A stretch of DNA of 64,000 nt from Chiayiivirga flava (GTDB lineage: Bacteria; Pseudomonadota; Gammaproteobacteria; Xanthomonadales; Xanthomonadaceae), in assembly GCF_014202825.1 (NCBI RefSeq), contig NZ_JACHHP010000001.1, forward strand, positions 248,001 to 312,000, written 5' to 3'. This document shows positions 27,254 through 36,407 of the stretch, piece after piece. Within the stretch, counting starts at the first letter, position 1. Every line of letters starts with the position of its first letter. The notes under the pieces are model-generated. The model ran no database searches and was not told the origin of the DNA. It saw only the letters and a list, made by a program, of their open reading frames with translations. The position numbers and the translations under genes were made by a program.

Positions 27254-27799
27254 TCAATCAGGAGTGGGTTCGCCGCGGGCCCCACCGGGCTCGCCAGACT
27301 TGGGTTTGCGGCGCGGCGCCTTGCCGGGCTTCGCGGGTTTCTCGAAATCGGGCACGAGGCGCGCTTTCTGGATATTGCCGTGCGGCAGCGCGACGTGCGC
27401 GCCGTCCTGTTCCACGGTGATGGTGTCGCCGTCGACGCCGACGATCGCGCCCTGGAAGCGGCGGCGGCCGTCCTGCGGCAGATCGAGCGTGACCTTGACC
27501 TGCTCACCGACGAAACGGGCGAAATGCTCGGGCCGGAACAGCGGCCGGTCGATGCCGGGCGAGGACACTTCGAGCGTGTAGTTCGCGTCGATGGGGTCGT
27601 GCACGTCGAGCAGCGCGCTCACCTCGCGGCTGACCGCCTCGCAATCCTCGACCGTCACATAGCGCCCCTGCGCATCGATGTAGAGCCGCAGCAGCGCGCT
27701 GGCCGGGCCGGCGCTGAATTCCACGCCGAGCAGTTCCAGCCCGAGGGCGGCCACCGCCGGGGAAAGCAGGGTTTCGATATCGGTGCGGAGCTGCGTCAT
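27254..27799 (-). CDS. rimP: Ribosome maturation factor RimP
   Basis: The protein has 181 aa. The N-terminal alpha/beta domain contains GLELLGVEFSAG and LRLYIDAQG; the signature EVSSPGIDRPL is intact; a C-terminal SH3-like domain follows. The end is extended by a basic Lys/Pro/Arg-rich tail (KPAKPGKAPRRKPKSGEP), longer than in E. coli. It helps assemble the 30S subunit. It is the first protein gene of the cluster, about 270 bp downstream of the initiator tRNA. Confidence 0.95.
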   Translation of the reverse strand: MTQLRTDIETLLSPAVAALGLELLGVEFSAGPASALLRLYIDAQGRYVTVEDCEAVSREVSALLDVHDPIDANYTLEVSSPGIDRPLFRPEHFARFVGEQVKVTLDLPQDGRRRFQGAIVGVDGDTITVEQDGAHVALPHGNIQKARLVPDFEKPAKPGKAPRRKPKSGEPGGARGEPTPD

Positions 27800-27914
27800 G
27801 CGATGTGCTGGTTGTCCTCGGGCATTTCAAGCCGAACGGTGCGGGCGGAGTCGGGGCATGATCGACGCAATCGCTTGTGGATCAATCGATTGCGACAGGC
27901 CCCACTTTCCCGAC

Positions 27915-27943
27915 CAAAAAAGAAAGGGGCCGAAGCCCCTTTC
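27915..27943 (-). terminator. Intrinsic terminator between initiator tRNA and rimP
   Basis: On the minus strand GAAAGGGGC-TTCG-GCCCCTTTC (27922-27943) forms a perfect 9-bp stem with a stable UUCG loop, followed by six T. It is a strong rho-independent terminator, so the tRNA gene is probably a separate unit, unless read-through feeds rimP-nusA-infB. Confidence 0.9.
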
Positions 27944-28066
27944 CGGTAACGCTTGCTCGGTCCCGGCGCATCGACGACAGGCGCCTGCTGGCCGTGGCGT
28001 CGTCCTTCTGGCAAGGACTTCGCCGAACAAGGATCTCTCCGTGGAGACATCCTCGTTACCGAAACA

Positions 28067-28143
28067 TGGTAGCGGGGGCAGGATTTGAACCTGCGACCTT
28101 CGGGTTATGAGCCCGACGAGCTGCCAGACTGCTCCACCCCGCA
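28067..28143 (-). tRNA. tRNA-fMet (CAT), initiator
   Basis: This 77-nt cloverleaf has anticodon CAT in the loop CTCATAA. The anticodon stem has three consecutive G-C pairs (GGG/CCC) and the first acceptor pair is mismatched (T1-T72); both mark initiator tRNA rather than elongator Met. The 3' CCA is encoded. It heads the rimP-nusA-infB cluster as metY does in E. coli. A near-consensus promoter lies just upstream. Confidence 0.95.
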
Positions 28144-28157
28144 GCAGTGAGTCCGCA

Positions 28158-28186
28158 ATTATAAGGATCGCGTGTGGCTTTCGCAA
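28158..28186 (-). promoter_or_regulatory. Strong sigma-70 promoter of the initiator tRNA
   Basis: TTGCGA (28181-28186) and a perfect TATAAT (28158-28163), both on the minus strand, are separated by 17 bp. The -10 box ends 14 nt before the mature tRNA 5' end. Confidence 0.85.
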
Positions 28187-28242
28187 GCGTATCGCGCGAG
28201 GCTTCATCGATTGCGGATACTCAGTCGCGCGACGCCTTGTTT

Positions 28243-28285
28243 CCTTCTCCCCGCGGGAGAAGGTGCCGAAGGGCGGATGAGGGCG
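28243..28285. repeat. REP-like repeat, copy 1 of an inverted pair
   Basis: A hairpin CTTCTCCC / GGGAGAAG is followed by a GTGCCGAAGGGCGGATGAGG tail. A related reverse-oriented copy lies at 28377-28418. The family resembles the pairs at 9009-9191 and 53875-54108. The pair fills most of the gap between the initiator tRNA promoter and nuoN. Confidence 0.7.
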
Positions 28286-28376
28286 CCACGCGAGGATCCC
28301 CGCAGGCCTTTTTTGGAGCGTCGTCGAAGCGGCCGTGCTTGCCTCGCAACCCAGGTCCACGCCCGAACCTGCGACT

Positions 28377-28418
28377 CGCCCGCATCTGCCTGCCGGCATC
28401 TTCTCCCGGCGGGAGAAG
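28377..28418. repeat. REP-like repeat, copy 2 (inverted)
   Basis: The reverse complement reads CTTCTCCCGCCGGGAGAAG followed by ATGCCGGCAGGCAGATGCGG, an imperfect copy of 28243-28285. It lies about 88 bp downstream of the nuoN stop and may stabilise the nuo transcript end. No T-tract terminator was found after nuoN. Confidence 0.65.
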
Positions 28419-28505
28419 AATTCGAGGCTGGAACCGTCGAGGCTGAACCTACGTCCGGCGCGCGTGGGCCGGACAGTGGACGCTCGCGGCCCAGCGTTGA
28501 CCGTC

Positions 28506-29960
28506 CTAGCCCTGCACCGCCTGAACGCACAGATCCAGCAGCGGGCTCCAGAACACGCCCAGCACCAGCATCAACAGCGCGTTCGCGCTCAGCAGCCAGC
28601 GCACCTGCACGTCCGCCACCGGCACCACGCGCACGTCGTCGGACGCGCGGTCGAAGAACATTACTTTGATCACGCGCAGGTAGTAATATGCGCCGATCAC
28701 CGCGAACACCATGGCCACGATCGCGAGCCACAGCATGCCGCCGTCGATCGCCGCCTGGATCACCGCGAGCTTGGCCCAGAACCCGAACAGCGGCGGGAAG
28801 CCGGCGAGCGAGGCCATCAGCAGCAACACCATGCCCGCGTGCCACGGATGGCTGCGGAACAGGCCGCTGAAATCGGAGATGTTCTCGGCTTCGAAGCCCT
28901 TGCGCGAGAGCAGGATGATCGCGGCAAAGGCACCGGCCGACATCATTGCGTAGCAGATGGCGTACAGCATCGCGGCCGCATAGCCGTCCGGCGTGCCGTT
29001 GGCGATGCCCAGGAACAGGAAACCGACGTGCGAGATCGTCGAGTAGGCCAGCATGCGCTTGAGGTTGGTCTGCGCGATGGCGACGATGTTGCCGATGGCG
29101 AGCGACAGCACCGCGAGCCAGGCGATCATGATGCGCCAGTCGGCATCCAGCGCACCGGCGCCGTTCTCGAGCAGGCGGTAGGTCATGCCGAAGGCGGCGA
29201 GCTTGGGCGCCGAGCCGATGAACAACGTGATCGCCGTCGGCGCGCCCTGGTAGACGTCCGGCAGCCACATGTGGAACGGCGCCGCGCCGAACTTGAACGC
29301 GATCCCGACGACGACGAACACCACGCCGAACAGCAGCAGGATGCGCGACTCGCCCGCGGCCTGCGCCGCCAGCGGATAGATGCTCGCAAGGTCGAGCGTG
29401 CCGGTGGCGCCGTAAAGCATCGACATGCCGTACAGCAGCATGCCCGAGGCCAGCGCGCCGAGAACGAAATACTTCATCGCCGCTTCCGACGCGAGCCGGC
29501 TGTCGCGGTCGAGCGCCACCAGTGCGTACTGCGACAGCGCGAGCAGTTCCAGGCCCAGGTAGACGGTGACCAGATTGCCGGCCGACACCAGGAACATCAT
29601 GCCGAGCACCGCGAACAGGCACAGCAGGTAGAACTCGCCGCGGAACAGGCCACGGTCGACCAGATAAGGCTTGGCGTACACGAACGCCGCGCCCGTCACC
29701 AGGTAGATGAAGAGCTTGAGTACATCGCCCAACCCGTCGCGCAGGAACATGCCGCCGAACGCGCTGGCGTTGACGGCGGCGGTGGTTCCGCCGTTGCGCA
29801 ACGTCAGTACCGCGGCCGCGGCGAGGATCAGCAGCGCAAGGAAATGCGTCAACCCGCGTCGCTGCTGGCTGATGAAAAGGTCCACCAGCAGCAGCACACA
29901 GGTGGCCGAGGCCAGGAAGATTTCCGGCAGCAGCGGGAGGAAATCGGCGGAAGTGAGCAT
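28506..29960 (-). CDS. nuoN: NADH-quinone oxidoreductase subunit N
   Basis: This 484-aa antiporter-like membrane subunit of complex I is hydrophobic throughout, about 14 helices. Conserved parts include the Lys-bearing FKFGAAPFHMWLPDVYQGAP and KRMLAYSTISHVGFLFLG. It is the last gene of the nuoA-N operon, 15 bp after nuoM. Confidence 0.97.
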   Translation of the reverse strand: MLTSADFLPLLPEIFLASATCVLLLVDLFISQQRRGLTHFLALLILAAAAVLTLRNGGTTAAVNASAFGGMFLRDGLGDVLKLFIYLVTGAAFVYAKPYLVDRGLFRGEFYLLCLFAVLGMMFLVSAGNLVTVYLGLELLALSQYALVALDRDSRLASEAAMKYFVLGALASGMLLYGMSMLYGATGTLDLASIYPLAAQAAGESRILLLFGVVFVVVGIAFKFGAAPFHMWLPDVYQGAPTAITLFIGSAPKLAAFGMTYRLLENGAGALDADWRIMIAWLAVLSLAIGNIVAIAQTNLKRMLAYSTISHVGFLFLGIANGTPDGYAAAMLYAICYAMMSAGAFAAIILLSRKGFEAENISDFSGLFRSHPWHAGMVLLLMASLAGFPPLFGFWAKLAVIQAAIDGGMLWLAIVAMVFAVIGAYYYLRVIKVMFFDRASDDVRVVPVADVQVRWLLSANALLMLVLGVFWSPLLDLCVQAVQG

Positions 29961-29975
29961 CGTCGGTTCCTGCCC

Positions 29976-31487
29976 TTACAGCTTGGACGCGGCGAGCTGC
30001 GCCGCGAGTTGCACGATGGAGGCGTCCATCAGGTCGGTGAGCGGCTTCGGATACAGGCCGAAGAAGAGCACGCCGACAGCGAACGCACCGAGCACCAGGG
30101 CTTCGCGTGCGTCGATGTCCTTGAGCGCCGCCACGTTGGCGTTGGCGACCTCGCCGAACAGCACGCGTTTCACCATCCACAGCGTGTACGCCGCCCCGAT
30201 GATGAGCGTGAGCGCGGCAAGCGCAGCCACCCACAAATTGTGCTGGAACGCGGCGAGAATGACCATGAATTCGCCGACGAAGCCCGACGTGCCCGGCAGG
30301 CCGGAATTGGCCATCGCAAAGAACACGAAGAAGGCGCCGAACCACGGCATCGTGTTGATGACGCCGCCGTAGTCGCGAATCATGCGGGTGTGCATGCGGT
30401 CGTACACGACGCCCACGCACGAGAACATCGCGCCGGAAATGAAACCGTGCGAGATCATCTGCACCATCGCACCCTGCAGGCCAAGCTCCGCACCGTCGGT
30501 GTTGGCCGCGTCGCGCACCAGCGCAAACGCGATGAAGATGCCGAGCGTGACGAAGCCCATGTGCGAGATCGACGAATACGCGATCAGCTTCTTCATGTCT
30601 TCCTGCACCAGCGCCACGAGGCCGACGTACACCACCGCGATGAGGCTCAGCGCGATGACGAGCCAGGCCCACTCGTGGCCGGCGTCCGGCGTGATCGGCA
30701 TGGCGAAGCGCAGGAAGCCGTAGCCGCCGATCTTCAGCATGATGGCCGCAAGGATCACCGAGCCGCCGGTCGGCGCCTCGACGTGCGCGTCGGGCAACCA
30801 GGTGTGCACCGGGAACATCGGTACCTTCACCGCAAACGCGATCAGGAACCCGAAAAAGATCCACATCTGTTCCGTGCGCGTCAGCGGCAGCGCGTAGAGG
30901 TCCGCGAGCTGGAAGCTGCCGCCCTTCATATACAGGTAGATCAGCCCCACCAGCATGAAGACCGAGCCCAGGAACGTGTACAGGAAGAACTTGATCGACG
31001 CGTACACGCGGCGCGGACCGCCCCAGACGCCGATGATGATGAACATCGGGATCAGCATGCCCTCGAAGAACACGTAGAACAGGATCGCGTCGAGCGCGCA
31101 GAACACGCCTACCATCAGGCCTTCGAGGATAAGGAACGCGGCCATGTACTCGGCGATGCGATCCTCGATGGACGTCCACGCGCCGATCAGCACCAGCACC
31201 GTGGTGAACGTGGTCAGGATCACCAACGCGACCGAAATGCCGTCGACGCCCAAGTGGTAGCGGATACCGTACTCGGAGATCCACGCGATGTTCTGCACGA
31301 ACTGCATCGATGCGACGGACGGATCGAACTGCGTGTACAGCGGCACGCTCAACGCGAGCGTCGCGAGCGCCACCAGCAGCGCAAACCAGCGCGCCGCGTT
31401 CGACTTGCCCGACAACGCGAGCGTGGCAACGCCGCCGACGATCGGAACCCAGATCAGAAGGCTCAGCAGGGTTTGCTGGGAAAACAT
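29976..31487 (-). CDS. nuoM: NADH-quinone oxidoreductase subunit M
   Basis: This 503-aa antiporter-like subunit has the key Glu in FFEGMLIPMFIIIGVWGG (helix 5) and Lys in AFAVKVPMFPVHTWLPDAHV (helix 7), both needed for proton translocation in this family. LIAYSSISHMGFVTLG is also conserved. Spacing to nuoL is 21 bp and to nuoN 15 bp, within the operon. Confidence 0.98.
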   Translation of the reverse strand: MFSQQTLLSLLIWVPIVGGVATLALSGKSNAARWFALLVALATLALSVPLYTQFDPSVASMQFVQNIAWISEYGIRYHLGVDGISVALVILTTFTTVLVLIGAWTSIEDRIAEYMAAFLILEGLMVGVFCALDAILFYVFFEGMLIPMFIIIGVWGGPRRVYASIKFFLYTFLGSVFMLVGLIYLYMKGGSFQLADLYALPLTRTEQMWIFFGFLIAFAVKVPMFPVHTWLPDAHVEAPTGGSVILAAIMLKIGGYGFLRFAMPITPDAGHEWAWLVIALSLIAVVYVGLVALVQEDMKKLIAYSSISHMGFVTLGIFIAFALVRDAANTDGAELGLQGAMVQMISHGFISGAMFSCVGVVYDRMHTRMIRDYGGVINTMPWFGAFFVFFAMANSGLPGTSGFVGEFMVILAAFQHNLWVAALAALTLIIGAAYTLWMVKRVLFGEVANANVAALKDIDAREALVLGAFAVGVLFFGLYPKPLTDLMDASIVQLAAQLAASKL

Positions 31488-31508
31488 CGTGTCGCGTCCT
31501 CGAATTTC

Positions 31509-33626
31509 TCAGCGCACCGCCCAGATCAGCGCGCCGAGCAGCGCGATCAGACCCAGGATCATGGCGAAGGCGTAGTGATAGAGCATGCCGGACTGCAGCG
31601 TGCGGACGATGCCGGAGATGCGGTCGACGAGCGTGGCGGAACCGTTGACGACGACGCCGTCGATCAGACCGGCATCCGCGCGCTTCCAGAAGAAGCGGCC
31701 GAGCTTGACGCCGCCGCCGGCGAAGCCCTTGATCCACAGATCGTCGAAGCCGTACTTGTTGTTGAGCACGCGGATCGGCAATGCAAACAGCTTGCTGGCC
31801 TGGGTCGCCACCGCCGGCTTGAAGAGGTAGATGAAGGTGGCGAGCGCGAAACCGGCGAACGCCAGCCAGAACACCGGCGAGGCGATGAAGTGCAGGCCGA
31901 ACGAAAGCGGGCCGTGGAACTCTTCGCCGACGATCGCGAGTGTGTCGTGCGCCTCGCGAACGACGATGGCGTTGCCGAACCAGTCGCCGAACACCATCGG
32001 CCCGACGGTGAAGTAGCCGATCAGGATCGACGGGATCGCGAGCAGGATCAGCGGAACAGTGACCACCCACGGCGATTCGTGCGGCTCGACCGGGCCGTGG
32101 TGATCGTGGTCGTCGTGTGCATGCGCATCGTGTACGTGGTGGCCTTCGACCGCGTGCTTGTCGTGCCCCACGGCTTCCTCGTGGCCCACCTTGGCGGTGC
32201 TGCCCTGTGCATCGGCGTGCGCGTGGTCGTCATGCGCATGCGCGTCGCGGAAACGTTCCTTGCCGTGGAAGGTGAGGTACAGCAGGCGGAAGCTGTAGAA
32301 GCTGGTGACGAACACGCCCAGCAGCACCGCCCACTTCGCGTACACCTGCACCCAGCCGCCGGAGTGCGCCGCAGCTTCGGTGGCGAGAATGATGCTGTCC
32401 TTCGAGTAGTAGCCCGAGAAGAACGGCGTGCCGACCAGCGCCAGGGTGCCGATCCAGGACGTGATCCACGTGACCGGCATGTACTTGCGCAGACCGCCCA
32501 TCTTGCGCATGTCCTGCTCGTGGTGCATGCCGATGATCACGGAACCTGCCGCGAGGAACAGCAGCGCCTTGAAGAAGGCATGCGTCATCAGATGGAACAC
32601 CGCGCCGGCGTAGGCCGAGACGCCGAGCGCGACGGTCATGTAGCCGAGCTGCGACAGCGTCGAATAGGCCACCACGCGCTTGATGTCGTTCTGCACGATG
32701 CCGATGAGGCCGGTGAAGAATGCCGTCGTTGCGCCGATGAACAGCACGAAGGCGAGCGCGGTCTCGGACAGTTCGTAGATCGGCGACATGCGCGCGACCA
32801 TGAAGATGCCGGCGGTCACCATCGTTGCGGCATGGATCAGCGCGGAAATCGGCGTCGGGCCTTCCATCGAATCGGGCAGCCACACGTGCAGCGGCACCTG
32901 CGCCGACTTGCCCATCGCGCCGATGAACAGGCAGACGCCGATGAAGGTCGGGATGGCCCACGACGCACCGTCCCACGGCGCGAACGACTTGCCTTCGATG
33001 ACGGCCGTGTTCGCGAACACGGTGCCGTAGTCGAGCGTACCGAACCAGTACAGGACCGCCGCGATCCCGAGCAGGAAGCCGAAATCGCCGACGCGGTTGA
33101 CGAGAAAGGCCTTCATGTTCGCGAAGATCGCGGTCGGCCGCTTGAACCAGAAACCGATCAGCAGGTACGAGACCAGGCCCACCGCTTCCCAGCCGAAGAA
33201 CAGTTGCATGAAATTGTTGCTCATCACCAGCATCAGCATCGAGAAGGTGAAGAGCGAGATGTAGCTGAAGAAACGCTGGTAGCCGTCGTCGTCGGCCATG
33301 TAGCCGATGGTGTAGATGTGCACGAGCAGGCTGACGAACGTGACCACCACCATCATCATCGCGCTGAGGCGGTCGACCAGGAATCCGACATGCGCGGAGT
33401 AGCTGCCGATCTCGAACCAGGTGTAGACGTTCTGGTTGAACGTGGGCGCGCCGCCGTAGACCAGGTCGTACAGCACCTTCATCGACAGGGCGCAGGAGAT
33501 CGCGACGCCGAGGATCGTGACCCAATGCGCGCCCGCGCGTCCGATCTGGCGACCGAAGAAGCCGGCGACGATGGCGCCGAAAAGCGGCGCGAGCGCGATG
33601 GTCAGCAGGATGTTTTGCGATATCAC
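31509..33626 (-). CDS. nuoL: NADH-quinone oxidoreductase subunit L
   Basis: The 705-aa subunit is clearly longer than the E. coli one (613 aa). The antiporter core shows FGWEAVGLVSYLLIGFWF, MGKSAQVPLHVWLPDSMEGP and HAATMVTAGIFM, and the C-terminus provides the amphipathic lateral helix. The extra length is partly a histidine-rich loop at about residues 458-520 with roughly 16 His (for example VEGHHVHDAHAHDDHDHHG). nuoK lies upstream after a 271-bp gap that contains an inverted repeat, the widest gap in the operon. Confidence 0.97.
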   Translation of the reverse strand: MISQNILLTIALAPLFGAIVAGFFGRQIGRAGAHWVTILGVAISCALSMKVLYDLVYGGAPTFNQNVYTWFEIGSYSAHVGFLVDRLSAMMMVVVTFVSLLVHIYTIGYMADDDGYQRFFSYISLFTFSMLMLVMSNNFMQLFFGWEAVGLVSYLLIGFWFKRPTAIFANMKAFLVNRVGDFGFLLGIAAVLYWFGTLDYGTVFANTAVIEGKSFAPWDGASWAIPTFIGVCLFIGAMGKSAQVPLHVWLPDSMEGPTPISALIHAATMVTAGIFMVARMSPIYELSETALAFVLFIGATTAFFTGLIGIVQNDIKRVVAYSTLSQLGYMTVALGVSAYAGAVFHLMTHAFFKALLFLAAGSVIIGMHHEQDMRKMGGLRKYMPVTWITSWIGTLALVGTPFFSGYYSKDSIILATEAAAHSGGWVQVYAKWAVLLGVFVTSFYSFRLLYLTFHGKERFRDAHAHDDHAHADAQGSTAKVGHEEAVGHDKHAVEGHHVHDAHAHDDHDHHGPVEPHESPWVVTVPLILLAIPSILIGYFTVGPMVFGDWFGNAIVVREAHDTLAIVGEEFHGPLSFGLHFIASPVFWLAFAGFALATFIYLFKPAVATQASKLFALPIRVLNNKYGFDDLWIKGFAGGGVKLGRFFWKRADAGLIDGVVVNGSATLVDRISGIVRTLQSGMLYHYAFAMILGLIALLGALIWAVR

Positions 33627-33786
33627 TATGAAGATTCCGTTGCGTCTGCGCGGGCGTTGCTTGGTGGTGCGGGTGTGATCGTGACGCGGATACTGAATGC
33701 GATGTTGAAGACTCTGGTGTTACTCAGGACTATCGCTGCAGCCTTATTGGCGCTGCGAGCTGCCCGTTCCACTCACTCCATCCCAC

Positions 33787-33814
33787 CGTCGTCCCGGCGG
33801 AAGCCGGGACCCAG
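33787..33814. repeat. 34-bp repeat family, degenerate copy
   Basis: CGTCGTCCCGGCGGAAGCCG and the following GGACCCAG form a diverged copy of the 34-bp repeat, inverted relative to the copy at 33859-33892. The rest of the nuoK-nuoL gap holds no gene. Confidence 0.75.
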
Positions 33815-33858
33815 TGGCGCTCGCTTTTCCGGCGTCCCATGACGGAGGCCAGGGCCAA

Positions 33859-33892
33859 CGTCGCTGGGTCCCGGCGTTCGCCGGGACGACGG
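33859..33892. repeat. 34-bp repeat, exact copy in the nuoK-nuoL gap
   Basis: The sequence runs from CGTCGCTGGGTCCCGGCG to GCCGGGACGACGG and contains a GTCCCGGCG/CGCCGGGAC stem. It is identical to 38799-38832 and the exact reverse complement of 38883-38916. It ends 5 bp before the nuoK stop codon. Confidence 0.9.
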
Positions 33893-33897
33893 AGCTT

Positions 33898-34206
33898 TCA
33901 GCCCTTCATCGAATCCAGCTCCGCCACGTTGATCGAACTGCGGTTGCGGAATACCACCACGAGGATCGCCAATCCGATCGCGGCTTCCGCCGCCGCCACC
34001 GTCAGGATGAAGAACACGAACACCTGGCCCGACGCGTCCCCGAGGTAACGCGAGAACGCGATGAAATTCATGTTGACCGACAGCAACATCAGCTCGATGG
34101 CCATCAGCAGCACGATGATGTTCTTGCGGTTGATGAAGATGCCCGCGACGCTGATGCAGAACAGCAGCGCGCCGAGCGCGAGGTAGTGGCCGAGCGAAAG
34201 CGTCAT
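33898..34206 (-). CDS. nuoK: NADH-quinone oxidoreductase subunit K
   Basis: This 102-aa subunit has three transmembrane helices. The proton-path glutamates are present in [11 protein letters not shown] and [11 protein letters not shown]. The start [12 protein letters not shown] overlaps the nuoJ stop by 1 nt (TGATG), which fixes it. The longer reading frame upstream belongs to another frame of nuoJ. Confidence 0.97.
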   Translation of the reverse strand: MTLSLGHYLALGALLFCISVAGIFINRKNIIVLLMAIELMLLSVNMNFIAFSRYLGDASGQVFVFFILTVAAAEAAIGLAILVVVFRNRSSINVAELDSMKG

Positions 34207-34820
34207 CACGGGTTCTGCCCCTTGGTCTCGGCGTCCATCTTGATCAGGCGCACGCGATCCTCCGCGCGCACCTGCACCTGCCGGCCCGCATCCTGGTGCT
34301 TGGTGCCCGGGCGGCGACGCAGCGTCAGCGTGATCGCCGCGATGATCGCCACCGTCAGGATCACGCCGGCAATCTCGAACGGCAGCAGATAGTCGGTGAA
34401 CATCGCACGGCCGATCCACTCGATGTTCGAGCCGTTGTCGACCAGCGCCGGGTTCGCCGGATCGATGGTCTGGCGCAGCCGGTTCACGCCGATGAGCGTG
34501 AACATTTCGGCCGCCATGATCACCGCGACGAGGCCTGCCACCGGCAGGTAGCGCGCGAAGCCTTCGCGGATCGGATCGATCTTGATGTCGAGCATCATCA
34601 CCACGAACAGGAACAGCACCATCACCGCGCCGACGTAGACCAGCACCAGCGCGATGGCCAAGAACTCGGCCTGCAGCAGCAGCCACAGGCAGGCGCTGGA
34701 GAAAAACGTCAGCACCAGGCACAGCACCGCGTACACGGGATTGCGCACCGTGATCACGGCCAGCGCGGACGCCGCCGTGATGGCACCAATGAGATAGAAG
34801 GCGATCAGTTCGACGGACAT
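34206..34820 (-). CDS. nuoJ: NADH-quinone oxidoreductase subunit J
   Basis: This 204-aa membrane subunit starts [20 protein letters not shown] and contains the conserved [20 protein letters not shown] with the pi-bulge helix. The C-terminal tail (after about residue 170) is hydrophilic and longer than in E. coli. It lies 7 bp after nuoI and overlaps nuoK by 1 nt. Confidence 0.97.
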   Translation of the reverse strand: MSVELIAFYLIGAITAASALAVITVRNPVYAVLCLVLTFFSSACLWLLLQAEFLAIALVLVYVGAVMVLFLFVVMMLDIKIDPIREGFARYLPVAGLVAVIMAAEMFTLIGVNRLRQTIDPANPALVDNGSNIEWIGRAMFTDYLLPFEIAGVILTVAIIAAITLTLRRRPGTKHQDAGRQVQVRAEDRVRLIKMDAETKGQNP

Positions 34821-34827
34821 GCGGGCC

Positions 34828-35316
34828 TCAGCGGTACGCCGCATCGAGCGCCTTGCGCTCGGCGATCTCGGATTCCAGGCGATCGCCGATGGCGAGCAGC
34901 TGGAGCTTGTTCACGACGTTTTCGCCGCGCTTCTCGAAGTGGTATTCGTGGATGTGGGTCTCCACGATGGAATCCACCGGGCAGCTTTCTTCGCAGAAAC
35001 CGCAGTAGATGCACTTGAACAGATCGATGTCGTAACGCGTGGTGCGGCGCGTGCCGTCGGCGCGCGGCTCCGAGTCGATCGTGATCGCCAGCGCCGGGCA
35101 CACGGCCTCGCACAGCTTGCACGCGATGCAGCGTTCCTCGCCGTTGGGATAACGGCGCAGCGCATGCAGTCCGCGGAAGCGGTGCGACATCGGGATCTTT
35201 TCTTCCGGATAGTTGACCGTGTACTTCGGTTTGACGAAGTACTTCAGTGTCAACCACAGGCCCGCCAGCAGCTCGATCAGCAGCAGACTGCGCAGGTAGC
35301 CAAAAACGCGATTCAT
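34828..35316 (-). CDS. nuoI: NADH-quinone oxidoreductase subunit I
   Basis: This 162-aa ferredoxin-like subunit has both tetranuclear Fe-S motifs complete ([12 protein letters not shown] and [12 protein letters not shown]), which hold clusters N6a and N6b and carry electrons toward quinone. The N-terminal amphipathic helix ([20 protein letters not shown]) docks on the membrane arm. It lies 9 bp after nuoH. Confidence 0.98.
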   Translation of the reverse strand: MNRVFGYLRSLLLIELLAGLWLTLKYFVKPKYTVNYPEEKIPMSHRFRGLHALRRYPNGEERCIACKLCEAVCPALAITIDSEPRADGTRRTTRYDIDLFKCIYCGFCEESCPVDSIVETHIHEYHFEKRGENVVNKLQLLAIGDRLESEIAERKALDAAYR

Positions 35317-35325
35317 GTGCTGACC

Positions 35326-36405
35326 TCAGACGCCTGCCTGGACCCAGCCCCAGTGCACGAAGCACGCGGCGACCAGGACCCAGACGAGGGTGATGGGAAT
35401 GAAGATCTTCCAGCCCAGACGCATGATCTGGTCGTAGCGGTAGCGCGGGAACGTGGCGCGGAACCACAGGAAGAGGAAGGCGAAGAACAGGGCCTTGATC
35501 AGCAGCCACCAGATGCCCGGCGCGCCGAGGATGCCCCACGAGGACGGGAACGGCGACAGCCAGCCGCCCGCGAACAGAATCGCGGTGAGGAAGCTGATCA
35601 GGATCATGTTGGCGTATTCGGCGAGGAAGAACACCGCAAACGCCGCGCCGGAATATTCCACGTGGAAACCGGCGACGATTTCCGATTCGCCTTCGGCCAC
35701 GTCGAACGGGGCGCGGTTGGTCTCGGCCACGCCGGAGATGTAATAGACGACGAAGAGCGGGAACAGCGGCAGCCAGAACCAGTCGAACAGACCGCCCTCG
35801 CCCGCCTGCGCACGCACGATCTCGGACAGGTTGAGGCTGCCCGCGCACACGAGCACGCCCACGAGCGCGAAGCCCATCGCGATTTCGTAGCTCACCACCT
35901 GCGCGGCGGAACGCATCGCGCCAAGGAACGCGTATTTCGAGTTCGAGGCCCAGCCGGCGAGGATCACGCCGTACACGCCCATCGAGGTCATCGCGAGCAG
36001 GTACAGCAGGCCGGCGTTGATATCGGCGAGCACGATGCCGTCCTCGAACGGCACCACGGCCCAGGCCGCGAAGGCCGGCGCCAGCGCGAGCACCGGTGCG
36101 AGCTTGTAGAGGAAGCGGTGCGCACTGCTGGGCACCAGCAGTTCCTTGAACAGCATCTTGAACACGTCGGCAAACGGCTGGATCAGGCCGATGCCGAAGA
36201 TGCGGCCGACGTACACCGGCCCGTGGCGCGCGTGCATCCAGCCAATGACCTTGCGTTCCCACAGGGTGAAAAACGCGACGCAGACGATCAGCGGCACGGT
36301 GACCACGAGAATCTTGATCACCGTCCAGACCAGCAGGCCGACGGTGCCGAAGGCGAGGAAGAACTCGCGCAGCAGGCCGATCGGTTGGCTCAGCAGTTCG
36401 AACAC
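35326..36405 (-). CDS. nuoH: NADH-quinone oxidoreductase subunit H
   Basis: The protein has 359 aa from GTG 36405, which follows the nuoG TAA by 2 nt; the longer frame to 36483 lies inside nuoG and encodes an arginine-rich stretch unlike NuoH. The quinone-chamber loops are present: [20 protein letters not shown] and [21 protein letters not shown]. It links the hydrophilic and membrane arms. GTG is inferred, as no ATG is available in the first segment. Confidence 0.95.
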   Translation of the reverse strand: MFELLSQPIGLLREFFLAFGTVGLLVWTVIKILVVTVPLIVCVAFFTLWERKVIGWMHARHGPVYVGRIFGIGLIQPFADVFKMLFKELLVPSSAHRFLYKLAPVLALAPAFAAWAVVPFEDGIVLADINAGLLYLLAMTSMGVYGVILAGWASNSKYAFLGAMRSAAQVVSYEIAMGFALVGVLVCAGSLNLSEIVRAQAGEGGLFDWFWLPLFPLFVVYYISGVAETNRAPFDVAEGESEIVAGFHVEYSGAAFAVFFLAEYANMILISFLTAILFAGGWLSPFPSSWGILGAPGIWWLLIKALFFAFLFLWFRATFPRYRYDQIMRLGWKIFIPITLVWVLVAACFVHWGWVQAGV

Positions 36406-36407
36406 GC

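Noticed and set aside
28335-33842. 1835-codon open frame on the plus strand opposite nuoN-nuoM-nuoL
   Set aside because: It is an antisense shadow of GC-rich codons: it is rich in His, Arg, Gln and Glu, has no domains and covers three well-supported nuo genes.
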